Of a stretch of 64,000 nucleotides of DNA, positions 8,209 through 17,987 are shown one piece after another; position 1 is the stretch's first letter, and the number at the start of each line of letters is the position of its first letter. Where the stretch lies: NCBI RefSeq assembly GCF_006716445.1, contig NZ_VFPA01000004.1:1-64000 (forward strand). The letters run 5' to 3'. The stretch comes from Pseudonocardia kunmingensis. GTDB lineage: Bacteria > Actinomycetota > Actinomycetes > Mycobacteriales > Pseudonocardiaceae. The notes under the pieces were generated by a model. The model worked only from the letters and a program-made list of their open reading frames with translations, searched no databases and was not told the origin of the DNA. The translations under genes and the position numbers were made by a program.

Positions 8209-8808
8209 ATGAGTCCGCTGCCGTTGCCGGTCCGCGTCGCCGCCGGCCTCGTCGCCTCCGCCGTGGAGCAGGCCCGGGACCTGCCACGGCTCGCCGTCGA
8301 GTTCCCCGTCACCGCCGTCAGCCAGGCCCTGCAGGCGTCCATGCGGGTGCAGCAGAAGGTCACCGAGCTGGCGATCAAGGGCGACCGGGCGATCGGCGCG
8401 CTCCGTCCCGTCGAGGAGCGGCCCTCCTGGGCCACCTTCGACGACGAGGACGTCTCGTCCAACGGCGCGAGCACCGTCACCGAGCTGCGCCCGTCCCGGG
8501 AGCCGCAGCCCGCGGCGCCCGCCGACCCCCCGGTGGAGACGGCGGTCGAGACCGCCGCCGAGACCACCGCGGCCGCCGCCGCGGGCGACACCTCCGGTGG
8601 CCCGGCTCCGACCGGTGAGCCGGACGCGTCCGGGCCGAACGTGCTGCCGGGCTACGCGGAGATGACGATCCCGCAGCTGCGCGGGCGGCTGCGCTTCCTG
8701 TCCGCCGACGAGCTGCGCAGCCTGCTGGAGTGGGAGACGGCGCACGGGAACCGCCCGCCGTTCGTCACGATGCTCTCCAACCGGATCACCACGGTCACCG
8801 AGGGGTGA
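8209..8808 (+). CDS. Lipid-droplet-associated-type protein (Rv1109c-like)
   Basis: 199 residues. The N-terminal 65 residues form amphipathic helices (PLPVRVAAGLVASAVEQARD, SMRVQQKVTELAIKGD), then a low-complexity Ala/Glu/Pro linker, then a conserved C-terminal block (LPGYAEMTIPQLRGRLRFLSADELRSLLEWE) that resembles a small helical docking motif. In actinobacteria this gene is found between ispH and xseA and is annotated as lipid-droplet-associated; that label is from memory and its role here is not shown. The ATG has no strong Shine-Dalgarno site. Confidence 0.7.
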   Translation: MSPLPLPVRVAAGLVASAVEQARDLPRLAVEFPVTAVSQALQASMRVQQKVTELAIKGDRAIGALRPVEERPSWATFDDEDVSSNGASTVTELRPSREPQPAAPADPPVETAVETAAETTAAAAAGDTSGGPAPTGEPDASGPNVLPGYAEMTIPQLRGRLRFLSADELRSLLEWETAHGNRPPFVTMLSNRITTVTEG

Positions 8809-8880
8809 CCGAGCTCGCGAGGTCGCCAATTCACCACAGCACCCCGTCGCGGCGCCGACGAGCGTCAGCGAGGAGGTGAC

Positions 8881-10143
8881 GTGACCACAACTCCTGAGCA
8901 GCCCTGGCCGGTGCGGACGGTCGCCCGCAAGATCGCCGAGTGGGTCGACCGGCTCGGCGCGGTGTGGGTGGAGGGGCAGCTCGCGCAGGTGACGGCACGC
9001 GCGGGCACCGGCACCGCATTCCTCGTGCTGCGCGATCCCGCGGCGGACGTGTCGCTGCAGCTCACGGCCCCGATCGGGTTGGTGCGCGGCGGCGGTCCCG
9101 CGGTGGCCGAGGGCAACCGCGTGGTGGTGCACGGCAAGCCGTCGTTCTTCCTGGGCCGCGGCACCCTCTCCCTGCGCGTCGACGACATCCGCGCCGTCGG
9201 GATCGGCGAGCTGCTGGCCCGCATCGAGCGGCTGCGCCGGCTGCTCGCCGCCGAGGGCCTGTTCGACGCCGCCCGCAAGCGCCGCCCCCCGTTCCTGCCG
9301 GGCTGCATCGGGCTGGTGACCGGCCGGGCGTCCGCCGCGGAGCACGACGTCGTGACCAATGCACAGGCCCGCTGGCCCGCCGTCCGGTTCCGGATCGAGT
9401 CGGTCGCCGTGCAGGGCGCGCTGGCCGTCCCGCAGATCGTGGACGCGCTCGGCGCGCTCGACCGCGACCCGGACGTCGACGTGATCGTGCTGGCCCGCGG
9501 CGGTGGCAGCGTGGAGGACCTGCTGCCGTTCTCCGACGAGACGCTCTGCCGCGCCGTCGCCGACTGCCGCACGCCCGTGGTGTCGGCGATCGGGCACGAG
9601 CCGGACACCCCGCTGGTCGACCACGTCGCCGACGTCCGCTGCTCGACGCCCACCGAGGCCGGCCGCCGCCTGGTGCCCGACCTCGCCGAGGAGACCGCGC
9701 GCATCGCCGGCCTGCGCGACCGGGCGCGGCGGGCGCTGTCGGGCTGGGTCGACCGCGAGGAGCGGCTGCTCACCGCGCTGCGCGGGCGGCCGGTGCTGGC
9801 CGACCCGCTCCGGGCGCTCGACGCGCGCGCGGTGGAGGTCGAACGGCTGCGCGACGCCGCGCGCGGCTGCCTCGAGCGCGGGCTGGACCGCCGCACCCAC
9901 GACCTCGAGCACGTGCGGGCGCGCCTGTCCACCCTCGGGCCGGCGGCGACCCTCGCCCGCGGGTACGCCATCGTGCAGCGCGACACCGGCGACGACCCGC
10001 TGCCGGTGCTGCGCTCGACCGCGGAGGTCGGGCCCGGCGACCGGCTGCGGATCCGCGTGGCCGACGGCGCCGTGGCCGCGTCCGTCGAGGGGAAGAAGCG
10101 CACCGGCGCGAGAGCGAAGAGGACGGGAGCGACCACCGCATGA
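8881..10143 (+). CDS. xseA: Exodeoxyribonuclease VII large subunit
   Basis: 420-residue catalytic subunit of exonuclease VII, which degrades single-stranded DNA to short oligonucleotides. The N-terminal OB-fold (about 1-110) is followed by the nuclease domain with [23 protein letters not shown], the block [20 protein letters not shown] and [16 protein letters not shown], and a C-terminal helical arm. GTG start with GAGGAGGTGA just before it. The stop overlaps xseB (ATGA), giving coupled synthesis of both subunits. Confidence 0.96.
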   Translation: MTTTPEQPWPVRTVARKIAEWVDRLGAVWVEGQLAQVTARAGTGTAFLVLRDPAADVSLQLTAPIGLVRGGGPAVAEGNRVVVHGKPSFFLGRGTLSLRVDDIRAVGIGELLARIERLRRLLAAEGLFDAARKRRPPFLPGCIGLVTGRASAAEHDVVTNAQARWPAVRFRIESVAVQGALAVPQIVDALGALDRDPDVDVIVLARGGGSVEDLLPFSDETLCRAVADCRTPVVSAIGHEPDTPLVDHVADVRCSTPTEAGRRLVPDLAEETARIAGLRDRARRALSGWVDREERLLTALRGRPVLADPLRALDARAVEVERLRDAARGCLERGLDRRTHDLEHVRARLSTLGPAATLARGYAIVQRDTGDDPLPVLRSTAEVGPGDRLRIRVADGAVAASVEGKKRTGARAKRTGATTA

Positions 10144-10355
10144 CCGAACGCCCTGCCGTCGACGGGCTCGGCTACGAGCAGGCCCGCGACGAGCTCACCG
10201 AGGTGGTGCGCGCCCTGGAGGCGGGCGGCCTCGGCCTCGACGAGTCGGTCGCGCTCTGGGAGCGCGGCGAGGCGCTCGCCCGCCGCTGCGAGGAGCAGCT
10301 GGCCGGGGCGCGCGAGCGCGTCGAGAAGGTGCTCGGCGAGGCGGAACCGGGCTGA
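10140..10355 (+). CDS. xseB: Exodeoxyribonuclease VII small subunit
   Basis: 71-residue helical subunit that assembles on the XseA arms. It has the family signature ([44 protein letters not shown], split here by helices) of alternating heptads. Length is normal. It overlaps xseA by four bases and is followed 16 bases after its stop by hairpin copy 2, a likely transcription end. Confidence 0.94.
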   Translation: MTERPAVDGLGYEQARDELTEVVRALEAGGLGLDESVALWERGEALARRCEEQLAGARERVEKVLGEAEPG

Positions 10356-10370
10356 CGCGCACACCTCGGC

Positions 10371-10421
10371 CGACGAACGGCACTTTCGTCGCTACCTAGC
10401 CGACGAAAGTGCCGTTCGTCG
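10371..10421. repeat. Intergenic hairpin element, copy 2 (perfect 21-bp stem)
   Basis: Arms 10371-10391 and 10401-10421 are perfectly complementary over 21 bases around the centre CTACCTAGC (10392-10400). The variable stem position is T-A here and C-G in copy 3. The element lies between the convergent xseB and DUF4245 genes and could work as a bidirectional terminator. Confidence 0.85.
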
Positions 10422-10434
10422 CTCGAGTACCGGG

Positions 10435-11034
10435 CTACGCCCCTGCCGGCTCCCCCGCGACCGCCGCGGCGGCCAGCGTGCGGAAGTCCGCCTCGCTCGC
10501 GCTCCCGGTGATCAGCAGGCGGGCCGGTGCCAGCTCGGTGATCCAGATCTGTTCCCCGCGCTCGCCGACGTAGGACACCCAGCGCTGCCCGCCCGCCTCG
10601 ACGACGCCCTGCGCCGTCACGGGCCCGGAACCCGCCTCGGCGGCCAGCAGGGCCTCCTCGGGGGCGTCGCTCTGCACCAGCCGCAGGTAGCGCCCGTCCG
10701 CCGTGAGGTAGCCGGCACGCACCGCCTGCCCGGCGTCGGGCACGGCGACCCGGTCGACGGCGTTGGCCCGCCAGCCGGCGGGCACCGCCGGGACCCGCAC
10801 CGGGAACGGCAGGCCGGGGGCGAGGCGGGCCAGCTCCGCGGGCGCGTCGACCACCGGGAGCCGGGAGGACTCGACGGTGGGTCCGGCGGGCGCGAAGGTG
10901 CAGGAGCGCGTCACGCCGCCCGCCACGAGGACCACCAGCACCAGCACGGCGAGCGCGGCGACCATGTGGCGCGCGGTCAGCGCCGAGCGCGGCGGCTTCG
11001 ACAGCGGATCGGGTTCGGAACTCACGACGTCCAT
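10435..11034 (-). CDS. DUF4245 membrane-anchored protein
   Basis: 199 residues with one N-terminal membrane helix ([18 protein letters not shown]) and an extracytoplasmic domain containing [37 protein letters not shown] and [18 protein letters not shown], the pattern of the actinobacterial DUF4245 family. The gene is the usual neighbour of glpX (Rv1100-like position). Function unknown; probably a cell-envelope protein facing outward. It is divergent from glpX, sharing a 119-base promoter region. Confidence 0.8.
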   Translation of the reverse strand: MDVVSSEPDPLSKPPRSALTARHMVAALAVLVLVVLVAGGVTRSCTFAPAGPTVESSRLPVVDAPAELARLAPGLPFPVRVPAVPAGWRANAVDRVAVPDAGQAVRAGYLTADGRYLRLVQSDAPEEALLAAEAGSGPVTAQGVVEAGGQRWVSYVGERGEQIWITELAPARLLITGSASEADFRTLAAAAVAGEPAGA

Positions 11035-11153
11035 GGTCCCAGGACGCGGTGGCCGGACGTGCTGATGGTCTCAGGCGACGCTCCGCACCCGCCGCGGACG
11101 GCTCCGGTCTGCGAGGATCGACCTGCCGCTGCCACGGCAGAAGGAGGCCTGAG

Positions 11154-12230
11154 ATGACCACGACCGGAGACGGTGGCGTCCCGCGCGAGCGCCGCCGGGA
11201 GGCGCCGGACCGCAACCTGGCGATGGAGCTGGTCCGCGTCACCGAGGCCGCGGCGATGGCCGCGGGGCGCTGGGTCGGGCGCGGGGACAAGAACGGCGGG
11301 GACGGCGCGGCCGTCGACGCCATGCGCCAGCTCATCGGCACCGTGAAGATGCGCGGGGTCGTCGTGATCGGCGAGGGCGAGAAGGACGAGGCGCCCATGC
11401 TGTTCAACGGTGAGCACGTCGGTGACGGCGAGGGCCCCGAGTGCGACGTCGCCGTCGACCCGATCGACGGCACCACCCTGATGGCCAAGGGCATGCCCGG
11501 CTCCGTCGCGGTGCTCGCGGTGGCCGAGCGCGGGGCGATGTTCGACCCGTCGGCCGTGTTCTACATGGAGAAGCTGGCCGTCGGCCCGGAGGCGGCCGAC
11601 GTCATCGACATCACCGCGCCCATCGGGGAGAACATCCGCAAGGTCGCGCGGGCCAAGCACCTCGACGTCACCGACGTCACGGTCTGCGTGCTGGACCGGC
11701 CCCGCCACGACGCCCTGGTCGCCGACATCCGGCGCACCGGCGCGCGCATCCAGTTCATCTCCGACGGCGACGTCGCGGGCTCGATCTCCGCCGCCCGCGC
11801 CCACACCGGCATCGACCTGCTGGTCGGCATCGGCGGCACCCCCGAAGGCATCATCAGCGCGGCCGCGCTGAAGTGCATGGGCGGTGCGATCCAGGGGCGG
11901 CTGTGGCCGCGTGACGACGCCGAGCGCGAGAAGGCGATCGCCGCGGGCCACGACCTCGACCGCGTGCTGACCACGGACGAGCTGGTCCGCGGCGACAACG
12001 TCTTCTTCTGCGCCACCGGCGTCACCGACGGCGACCTGCTGCAGGGCGTGCGCTACTGGGCGGGCGGCTGCACCACGCAGTCGATCGTCATGCGCTCGAA
12101 GTCCGGCACCGTGCGGATGATCGAGGGCTCCCACCGGCTCACGAAGCTGCGCGAGTACTCATCGGTGAACTTCGACCTGTCGGACGCGGAGCTCGACGCG
12201 CTGGAGCACACCGCGCCGCCGCTGCCGTAG
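11154..12230 (+). CDS. glpX: Class II fructose-1,6-bisphosphatase
   Basis: Gluconeogenic phosphatase converting fructose 1,6-bisphosphate to fructose 6-phosphate, 358 residues. Metal-binding motifs of the GlpX family are present: [15 protein letters not shown] and [15 protein letters not shown], with the later [20 protein letters not shown]. The start ATG has a clear AAGGAGG site eight bases upstream. In mycobacteria glpX is next to fumC; here an oxidase/regulator pair separates them. The 3' end is three bases from the end of the convergent oxidase gene. Confidence 0.96.
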   Translation: MTTTGDGGVPRERRREAPDRNLAMELVRVTEAAAMAAGRWVGRGDKNGGDGAAVDAMRQLIGTVKMRGVVVIGEGEKDEAPMLFNGEHVGDGEGPECDVAVDPIDGTTLMAKGMPGSVAVLAVAERGAMFDPSAVFYMEKLAVGPEAADVIDITAPIGENIRKVARAKHLDVTDVTVCVLDRPRHDALVADIRRTGARIQFISDGDVAGSISAARAHTGIDLLVGIGGTPEGIISAAALKCMGGAIQGRLWPRDDAEREKAIAAGHDLDRVLTTDELVRGDNVFFCATGVTDGDLLQGVRYWAGGCTTQSIVMRSKSGTVRMIEGSHRLTKLREYSSVNFDLSDAELDALEHTAPPLP

Positions 12231-12233
12231 GCC

Positions 12234-13628
12234 TCACCCGGAGGCGGGCCGGATGTTCGCGTTGTGGTGGAACAGGTTGGCCGGGTCGTAGGCGGCCTTG
12301 ATCGCGGCGAGGCGGTCGTACTTCGGACCGTAGACGGCTCGGACGCGCTCGTCGTCGAACTCGATCAGACCGTTGAGGTAACCCACCTCGTCACCGGTGT
12401 GCGGTTGCAACGCCGCCCACAGCTCGCGGACCCACCTGCGTTCGCCGTCGAGGTCCTCGGCCGAGGGCGCGAGGCCGACGATGAACGCCTGGTAGTGCGG
12501 CGCGCGGCTGCCACCGAACGCGGTGGCCTCCTCGGCGGTCTCGGAGAACGCCCCGTCCAGCCGGTAGATCATCAGCACCGACAGCGGGGACACCTTGCGC
12601 GGCAGGTGCTCGGCGATCACGTCGATCACCTCGTCACTCAGGTCTGCGACGTAGGTGCCCTTCTCGTAGCAGTGGAACCCCCACGCGTTGCCCTCGTCGA
12701 ACATCTGCTGCAGCGCGACGTACGGCATCGGGGTGGCCATCTCGAACAGCGGCGGCGCCGCCGAGCGCAGTCGACCCAGCGCGTCGGCGTGCTCCTCCGC
12801 CGAGCCGAACCCGACGACGACGAGCGCACCCGCGGGCTGCAGCCGGTGCTCCTCCGGCACGAACGGCGCCGGTGGCGCGTGCACCCCGGCGATCAGGACG
12901 TTGATGTCGCGGGAAAGGGCGGGAAGCGTGTCGCGGGCCGTCCGGACGGCGGCGCCGAACTCGTCGAGCGCGAAGAACAGCATCCCGACCTGCACGATCG
13001 GCCCGACCTCGTGCAGCCGGAACTCGAACTCGGTGACGACGCCGAAGTTGCCGCCGCCGCCGCGGACCGCCCAGAAGAGATCGGGGTTCTCGTCGTCCGC
13101 GGCGCGCAGCACACGCCCGTCGGCGGTGACGACCTGCACCGACACGAGGTTGTCGACGGCCAGCCCGTGCCTGCGGGTCAGCCAGCCCATCCCACCGCCG
13201 AGGGTGAGTCCCGCGACGCCGGTGTGGCTGATCATGCCGGCGGGCACGGCGAGACCGTGCTGCTGCGCCGCCGTGTCGAGCTGGGCGAGGGTCGCGCCGC
13301 CGCCGACCCGCGCCCTCCGCGTTCCCGCGTCCACCGCCACGTCGTCGAGCAGGCTCAAGTCGATCATGAGGCCGCCGTCCACGACGGCGGTGCCTGCCGG
13401 ATTGTGGGCGCCGCCGCGCACCGCGATCTCCAGACCGCGCTCGCGGGCGAAGGCGACCGCGGCGCAGACGTCCGCGGCGCTCGTGCAGCGCGCCACGACC
13501 GCAGGGCTGCGGTCGATCGCCGCGTTCCAGACCCGCCGCACCTCGTCGTAGCCCTGGTCGCCGGGGCCGACAACCGCGCCCGTCATCGTGGCGCGCAGCT
13601 CGTCGAACTCGCTCAGCATGGAGGTCAT
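12234..13628 (-). CDS. FAD-linked oxidase, berberine-bridge (BBE) type
   Basis: 464-residue oxidoreductase of the VAO/PCMH flavoprotein fold. The FAD-binding domain shows EIAVRGGAHNPAGTAV (the His is the usual covalent flavin attachment site), ATLAQLDTAAQQHGLAVPAG, GVAGLTLGGGMGWLTRRHGL and GGGGNFGVVTEFEF; the C-terminus carries the BBE signature YDPANLFHHNANI. No second flavin-linking Cys is obvious. Substrate unknown; relatives oxidise sugars, alkaloids and polyketides. AAGGAGA precedes the ATG. The LuxR-type gene upstream on the same strand, and a palindrome in the gap, suggest local control. Confidence 0.88.
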   Translation of the reverse strand: MTSMLSEFDELRATMTGAVVGPGDQGYDEVRRVWNAAIDRSPAVVARCTSAADVCAAVAFARERGLEIAVRGGAHNPAGTAVVDGGLMIDLSLLDDVAVDAGTRRARVGGGATLAQLDTAAQQHGLAVPAGMISHTGVAGLTLGGGMGWLTRRHGLAVDNLVSVQVVTADGRVLRAADDENPDLFWAVRGGGGNFGVVTEFEFRLHEVGPIVQVGMLFFALDEFGAAVRTARDTLPALSRDINVLIAGVHAPPAPFVPEEHRLQPAGALVVVGFGSAEEHADALGRLRSAAPPLFEMATPMPYVALQQMFDEGNAWGFHCYEKGTYVADLSDEVIDVIAEHLPRKVSPLSVLMIYRLDGAFSETAEEATAFGGSRAPHYQAFIVGLAPSAEDLDGERRWVRELWAALQPHTGDEVGYLNGLIEFDDERVRAVYGPKYDRLAAIKAAYDPANLFHHNANIRPASG

Positions 13629-13685
13629 CGCGGTCTCCTTCCACTCCGGCGGGCGACAGTAGGAGCCCCGCGGGGCGCGGGCCCA

Positions 13686-13701
13686 TACGCAGACCTGCGT
13701 A
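13686..13701. promoter_or_regulatory. Palindrome TACGCAG-AC-CTGCGTA before the oxidase gene
   Basis: Perfect 7-bp arms around AC, 57 bases upstream of the oxidase start codon, between it and the LuxR-type gene. A near-identical palindrome is found 60 bases upstream of fumC (14793-14808). LuxR-type regulators bind such dyads, so this is a candidate operator. Confidence 0.55.
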
Positions 13702-13707
13702 CGTGGG

Positions 13708-14487
13708 CTACCGGCCGTCGAGCAGGCCCAGCCGCTGCGCCCGGAGCACCGCGCCCAGCCGGTCGCGGACGCCGAGCTTGGCGTAGACGCGTTCGAGGTG
13801 CTTGTGGACGGTGCGCTCGGTGATCAGCAGCCGGCGCCCGATCGCCCCCGCGGTGAGGCCGTCGGCGAGCTGGGTGAGGACGGCGAGCTCGCGCGGCGTC
13901 AGGTGCAGGCTGGTCGCGACGTCGCCGACGCCGCTGCCGCTGCCGCACCGCCTGGACAGCTCCGCGACCTGCCGGTCCAGGCCGCGCAGCAGGTGCTGCA
14001 GGCACCGCGCCATGCGCACCTCGTCCGGGGTGAACGGGTCCGCGCGCCCCATCACGAAGGCCCGGTGGCTGCCGGCGCCGACGTGCACCGGCAGCGCCAG
14101 CTGCGACTGCGCGCCCCACGGCGACGCCACCTCGCGCCAGCCCCCCATGACCGCCGGGTCGGCGAAGGGCTCGGGCACCTCCTGCACCTGGATCGCGCGC
14201 CAGTCACCGGTGGCGAGGTAGTAGCGCAGGATCGGGTGCTGCGCGGGTGCCTCGTGGACGCCGTAGTGGTCGATCTCGGCCCGGTGGCCCCAGAACTGCT
14301 CGTCGCGGGGCCACATCCGCTGGACGACGGGGCCGCCGGGCTCGCGGAAGTGGAAGGCGGTGCCGGTCAGCCGGAAGGTGGCCTGCAGCTGCGCGGTGAT
14401 CCGTTCCTCGGGCAGCTCGGTGAGCGGCGCCGACAGCAGGTCGGCCACCAGGTCCAGCCACTCCCGCTCGCGGGTCGTGTGGTCCAT
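13708..14487 (-). CDS. LuxR-family transcriptional regulator with GAF-like sensor region
   Basis: 259 residues. The C-terminal 65 residues are a LuxR/GerE helix-turn-helix: [48 protein letters not shown]. The N-terminal 180 residues look like a GAF-type ligand domain ([37 protein letters not shown]) without a receiver Asp, so control is probably by a small molecule. It sits 79 bases upstream of the oxidase gene on the same strand and may regulate it through the palindrome at 13686-13701. A TAACGT -10-like box occurs at 14515-14520 (minus). Confidence 0.85.
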   Translation of the reverse strand: MDHTTREREWLDLVADLLSAPLTELPEERITAQLQATFRLTGTAFHFREPGGPVVQRMWPRDEQFWGHRAEIDHYGVHEAPAQHPILRYYLATGDWRAIQVQEVPEPFADPAVMGGWREVASPWGAQSQLALPVHVGAGSHRAFVMGRADPFTPDEVRMARCLQHLLRGLDRQVAELSRRCGSGSGVGDVATSLHLTPRELAVLTQLADGLTAGAIGRRLLITERTVHKHLERVYAKLGVRDRLGAVLRAQRLGLLDGR

Positions 14488-14868
14488 GGATGCAGCCTCG
14501 CCGCGCGAGGCAGGACGTTAACGCCACCGGGCGCTCTCACCCGGGCGGAGCACGCAGGCCGCGGTGCCGGGGCACCAGCACCGCGGCGCCGCGTGTCCGC
14601 AGCACGGTTCTGCCGAACCGCGCGGTGTCGCCGGACCGGGGGCGAACCCGGCAGCGCTCCCCTCCCCGGGCGCGCCGTCCGACCCGGCGACCGTCGCCGT
14701 TCCGCCTCCCGCCGCCGCGTGCGAACGCCCCCGGTGGCGGGAACGCGGGATCAGCACCAGGCGATCGTGGCCCGCCCCGCGGCGCCGCGGGATACGCACA
14801 TGTGCGTAGGACGTGGCCGCGGCCACCCGTTGCTGCGCGGCACGGGCCGCCGGAGAACACTGGGGACC
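14488..14868. other. Divergent intergenic region between luxR-type gene and fumC
   Basis: 381 bases with no supported gene. The fumC-proximal part contains the palindrome described separately at 14793-14808; the other end has a TAACGT box for the LuxR-type gene. The middle is GC-rich and shows nothing I can defend. Confidence 0.6.
14793..14808. promoter_or_regulatory. Palindrome TACGCAC-AT-GTGCGTA before fumC
   Basis: Perfect 7-bp arms with a two-base centre, 60 bases upstream of the fumC ATG. Shares TACGCA-N4-TGCGTA with the site at 13686-13701 and has almost the same distance to its downstream start codon, so both are probably read by one dimeric regulator, the LuxR-type protein being the nearest candidate. 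Confidence 0.55.
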
Positions 14869-16272
<1,404 letters not shown>

Positions 16273-16273
16273 T

Positions 16274-16302
16274 TTGGTTGCTTGTCGAAAGGTAAGTATT
16301 CT
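16274..16302 (+). promoter_or_regulatory. Sigma-70-type promoter TTGGTT-N17-TATTCT for the exporter gene
   Basis: -35 TTGGTT at 16274-16279, 17-base spacer, -10 TATTCT at 16297-16302, in a short AT-rich patch directly after fumC. A start near 16309 would leave a leader of about 13 bases before the GTG of the MFS gene. Confidence 0.6.
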
Positions 16303-16321
16303 GGGGCTCCTCTGAGAGAGG

Positions 16322-17761
16322 GTGCCCCAGGTGCGCAGGTCTGCCGCCGACGACCACATTCCTGACGATCACGTTCCGACCGCTGTTCCGCCGGCCGGTG
16401 ACGAGCCCGACCCGCGACGGTGGATCGTCTTCGCCGTCGTCGGGGTCGCGTTCCTGATGATCGCCCTCGACCAGACGTCGGTGGCCACCGCCCTGTCGAC
16501 GCTGCAGGAGGACCTCGGCGCGGACCTGGCCTGGACCGGCTGGACGATCACGATCTACTCGGTCGGCCAGATCCTGGCGCTGCCACTGGCCGGGCGGCTG
16601 AGCGACCAGTTCGGGGCGCGGCGGCTCTTCCTCGGCGCGATCGCCGTGTTCACCGTGGTCTCGCTGCTCTGCGGGCTCTCCGCGAACCTCGGCCAGCTGG
16701 TCGTGTGCCGGTTCCTGGAAGGGCTCGCGGGAGGCGCCCTGCTCCCCTCGGCCACGGCGATCGTCGCCGCGCAGTTCGGCCGGGACCGGGACCGGGCGAT
16801 CGCCCTGTTCTCCAGCGTGTTCCCGATCGGGGCGATCCTCGGCCCGCTGCTGGGCGGCGTGCTGCTCACGGTGTTCTCGTGGCGGGCGATCTTCCTCGTC
16901 AACCTGCCGGTCGGGATCGCGTTGCTGCTGCTCGGCTCGCTGCTGATCCGAGAGCTGCCCCGCTCCCGCCCGGGCCCGGTCGACATCGGCGGCATCGCCC
17001 TGATGCTGGTGCTGCTGGTCGCCGCCATGGTGGCGATCACCGGCATCGGCTCGGTCACCAGCGGTTGGGCCGGGCTGCTGGCCGTGGCCGTCCCGGCCGT
17101 GGTCAGCGCCGTGGCCGCGGCGCTGTTCCTGCGCCACATCACCCACCACCCGCACCCCGTGGTGCCGCTGCAACTGCTCGCCGGCCGGCACCTCGGCGCG
17201 ATCAACCTGGCGAACGTGCTGTTCGGCTCCGCCGCCATCGGCTTCTCCGCGCTCGTGCCGCACTACGCACAGGTCCGCTACGGCATCGTGCCGATCGCGG
17301 CCGGGGCGCTGCTCACCGCCCGGGCCATCGGCATGATCAGCACGTCGTGGATCGCGGTGGCGCTGCTGCGCAGGCTGGGCCACCGCCCGCTGCTGATCGT
17401 CGGCATGGGCACGGTCGCCACCGGGCTGGCGCTGACGGCCCTCCCACCGATCGGCATGTCCGCCGAGGCATGGCTGTTCATCTCCGCGGCGGTGATGGGC
17501 CTCGGCATGGGGGTCGCCGCTCCCGCCACCAACAACGCCGGCATGCACCTGGTGCCCGACCAGGCCTCCGCGGCATCGGGGCTGCGGACGATGTTCCGCC
17601 AGACCGGGGCCATCCTCGCGGTCTCGGTCACCACGGCCGTCACGTCCGCGAGCGCCGATCCGGGCACGGCCAACGCCATCGCGTTCGCCGCGCTCGCCGC
17701 CGTCACGGTGGTGGCGTTGGTGGTCGCCGCGCGCGTCCCGAACCACCGCGGACGCTGGTGA
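16322..17761 (+). CDS. MFS exporter, DHA2 (EmrB/QacA) type
   Basis: 479-residue proton-linked drug-type exporter with about 14 hydrophobic segments. Family features: first helix VVGVAFLMIALDQTSVATALSTL (the D-x-T motif of the DHA2 family), loop motif GRLSDQFGARRLFLG, and motif C-like FPIGAILGPLLGGVL. Start is GTG 16322; a second GTG lies three codons on. It has its own promoter at 16274-16302. No adjacent TetR or MarR gene was found, so control is unclear. Substrate cannot be predicted. Confidence 0.9.
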   Translation: MPQVRRSAADDHIPDDHVPTAVPPAGDEPDPRRWIVFAVVGVAFLMIALDQTSVATALSTLQEDLGADLAWTGWTITIYSVGQILALPLAGRLSDQFGARRLFLGAIAVFTVVSLLCGLSANLGQLVVCRFLEGLAGGALLPSATAIVAAQFGRDRDRAIALFSSVFPIGAILGPLLGGVLLTVFSWRAIFLVNLPVGIALLLLGSLLIRELPRSRPGPVDIGGIALMLVLLVAAMVAITGIGSVTSGWAGLLAVAVPAVVSAVAAALFLRHITHHPHPVVPLQLLAGRHLGAINLANVLFGSAAIGFSALVPHYAQVRYGIVPIAAGALLTARAIGMISTSWIAVALLRRLGHRPLLIVGMGTVATGLALTALPPIGMSAEAWLFISAAVMGLGMGVAAPATNNAGMHLVPDQASAASGLRTMFRQTGAILAVSVTTAVTSASADPGTANAIAFAALAAVTVVALVVAARVPNHRGRW

Positions 17762-17987
17762 CGTGATCAGCCAGGCAGCTCCAGCGCGATCCGGGTGATC
17801 AGGGCGCTCGCCCGCTCCCCGTGGGCGGAGGCCGTGCCCGCCGGCGAGCAGCGCCCTGCCGGCGGCACCTCCACTGCTCCGAACAGGCGTAACGCCGATC
17901 GCAGCGCGTGAAGGTTCACCCATCGTTCACCGTCCGGCGGGGCCGACCGTGGTTGCATCGCGGGGCCTGCGGTGGAAGGAGCGCACG

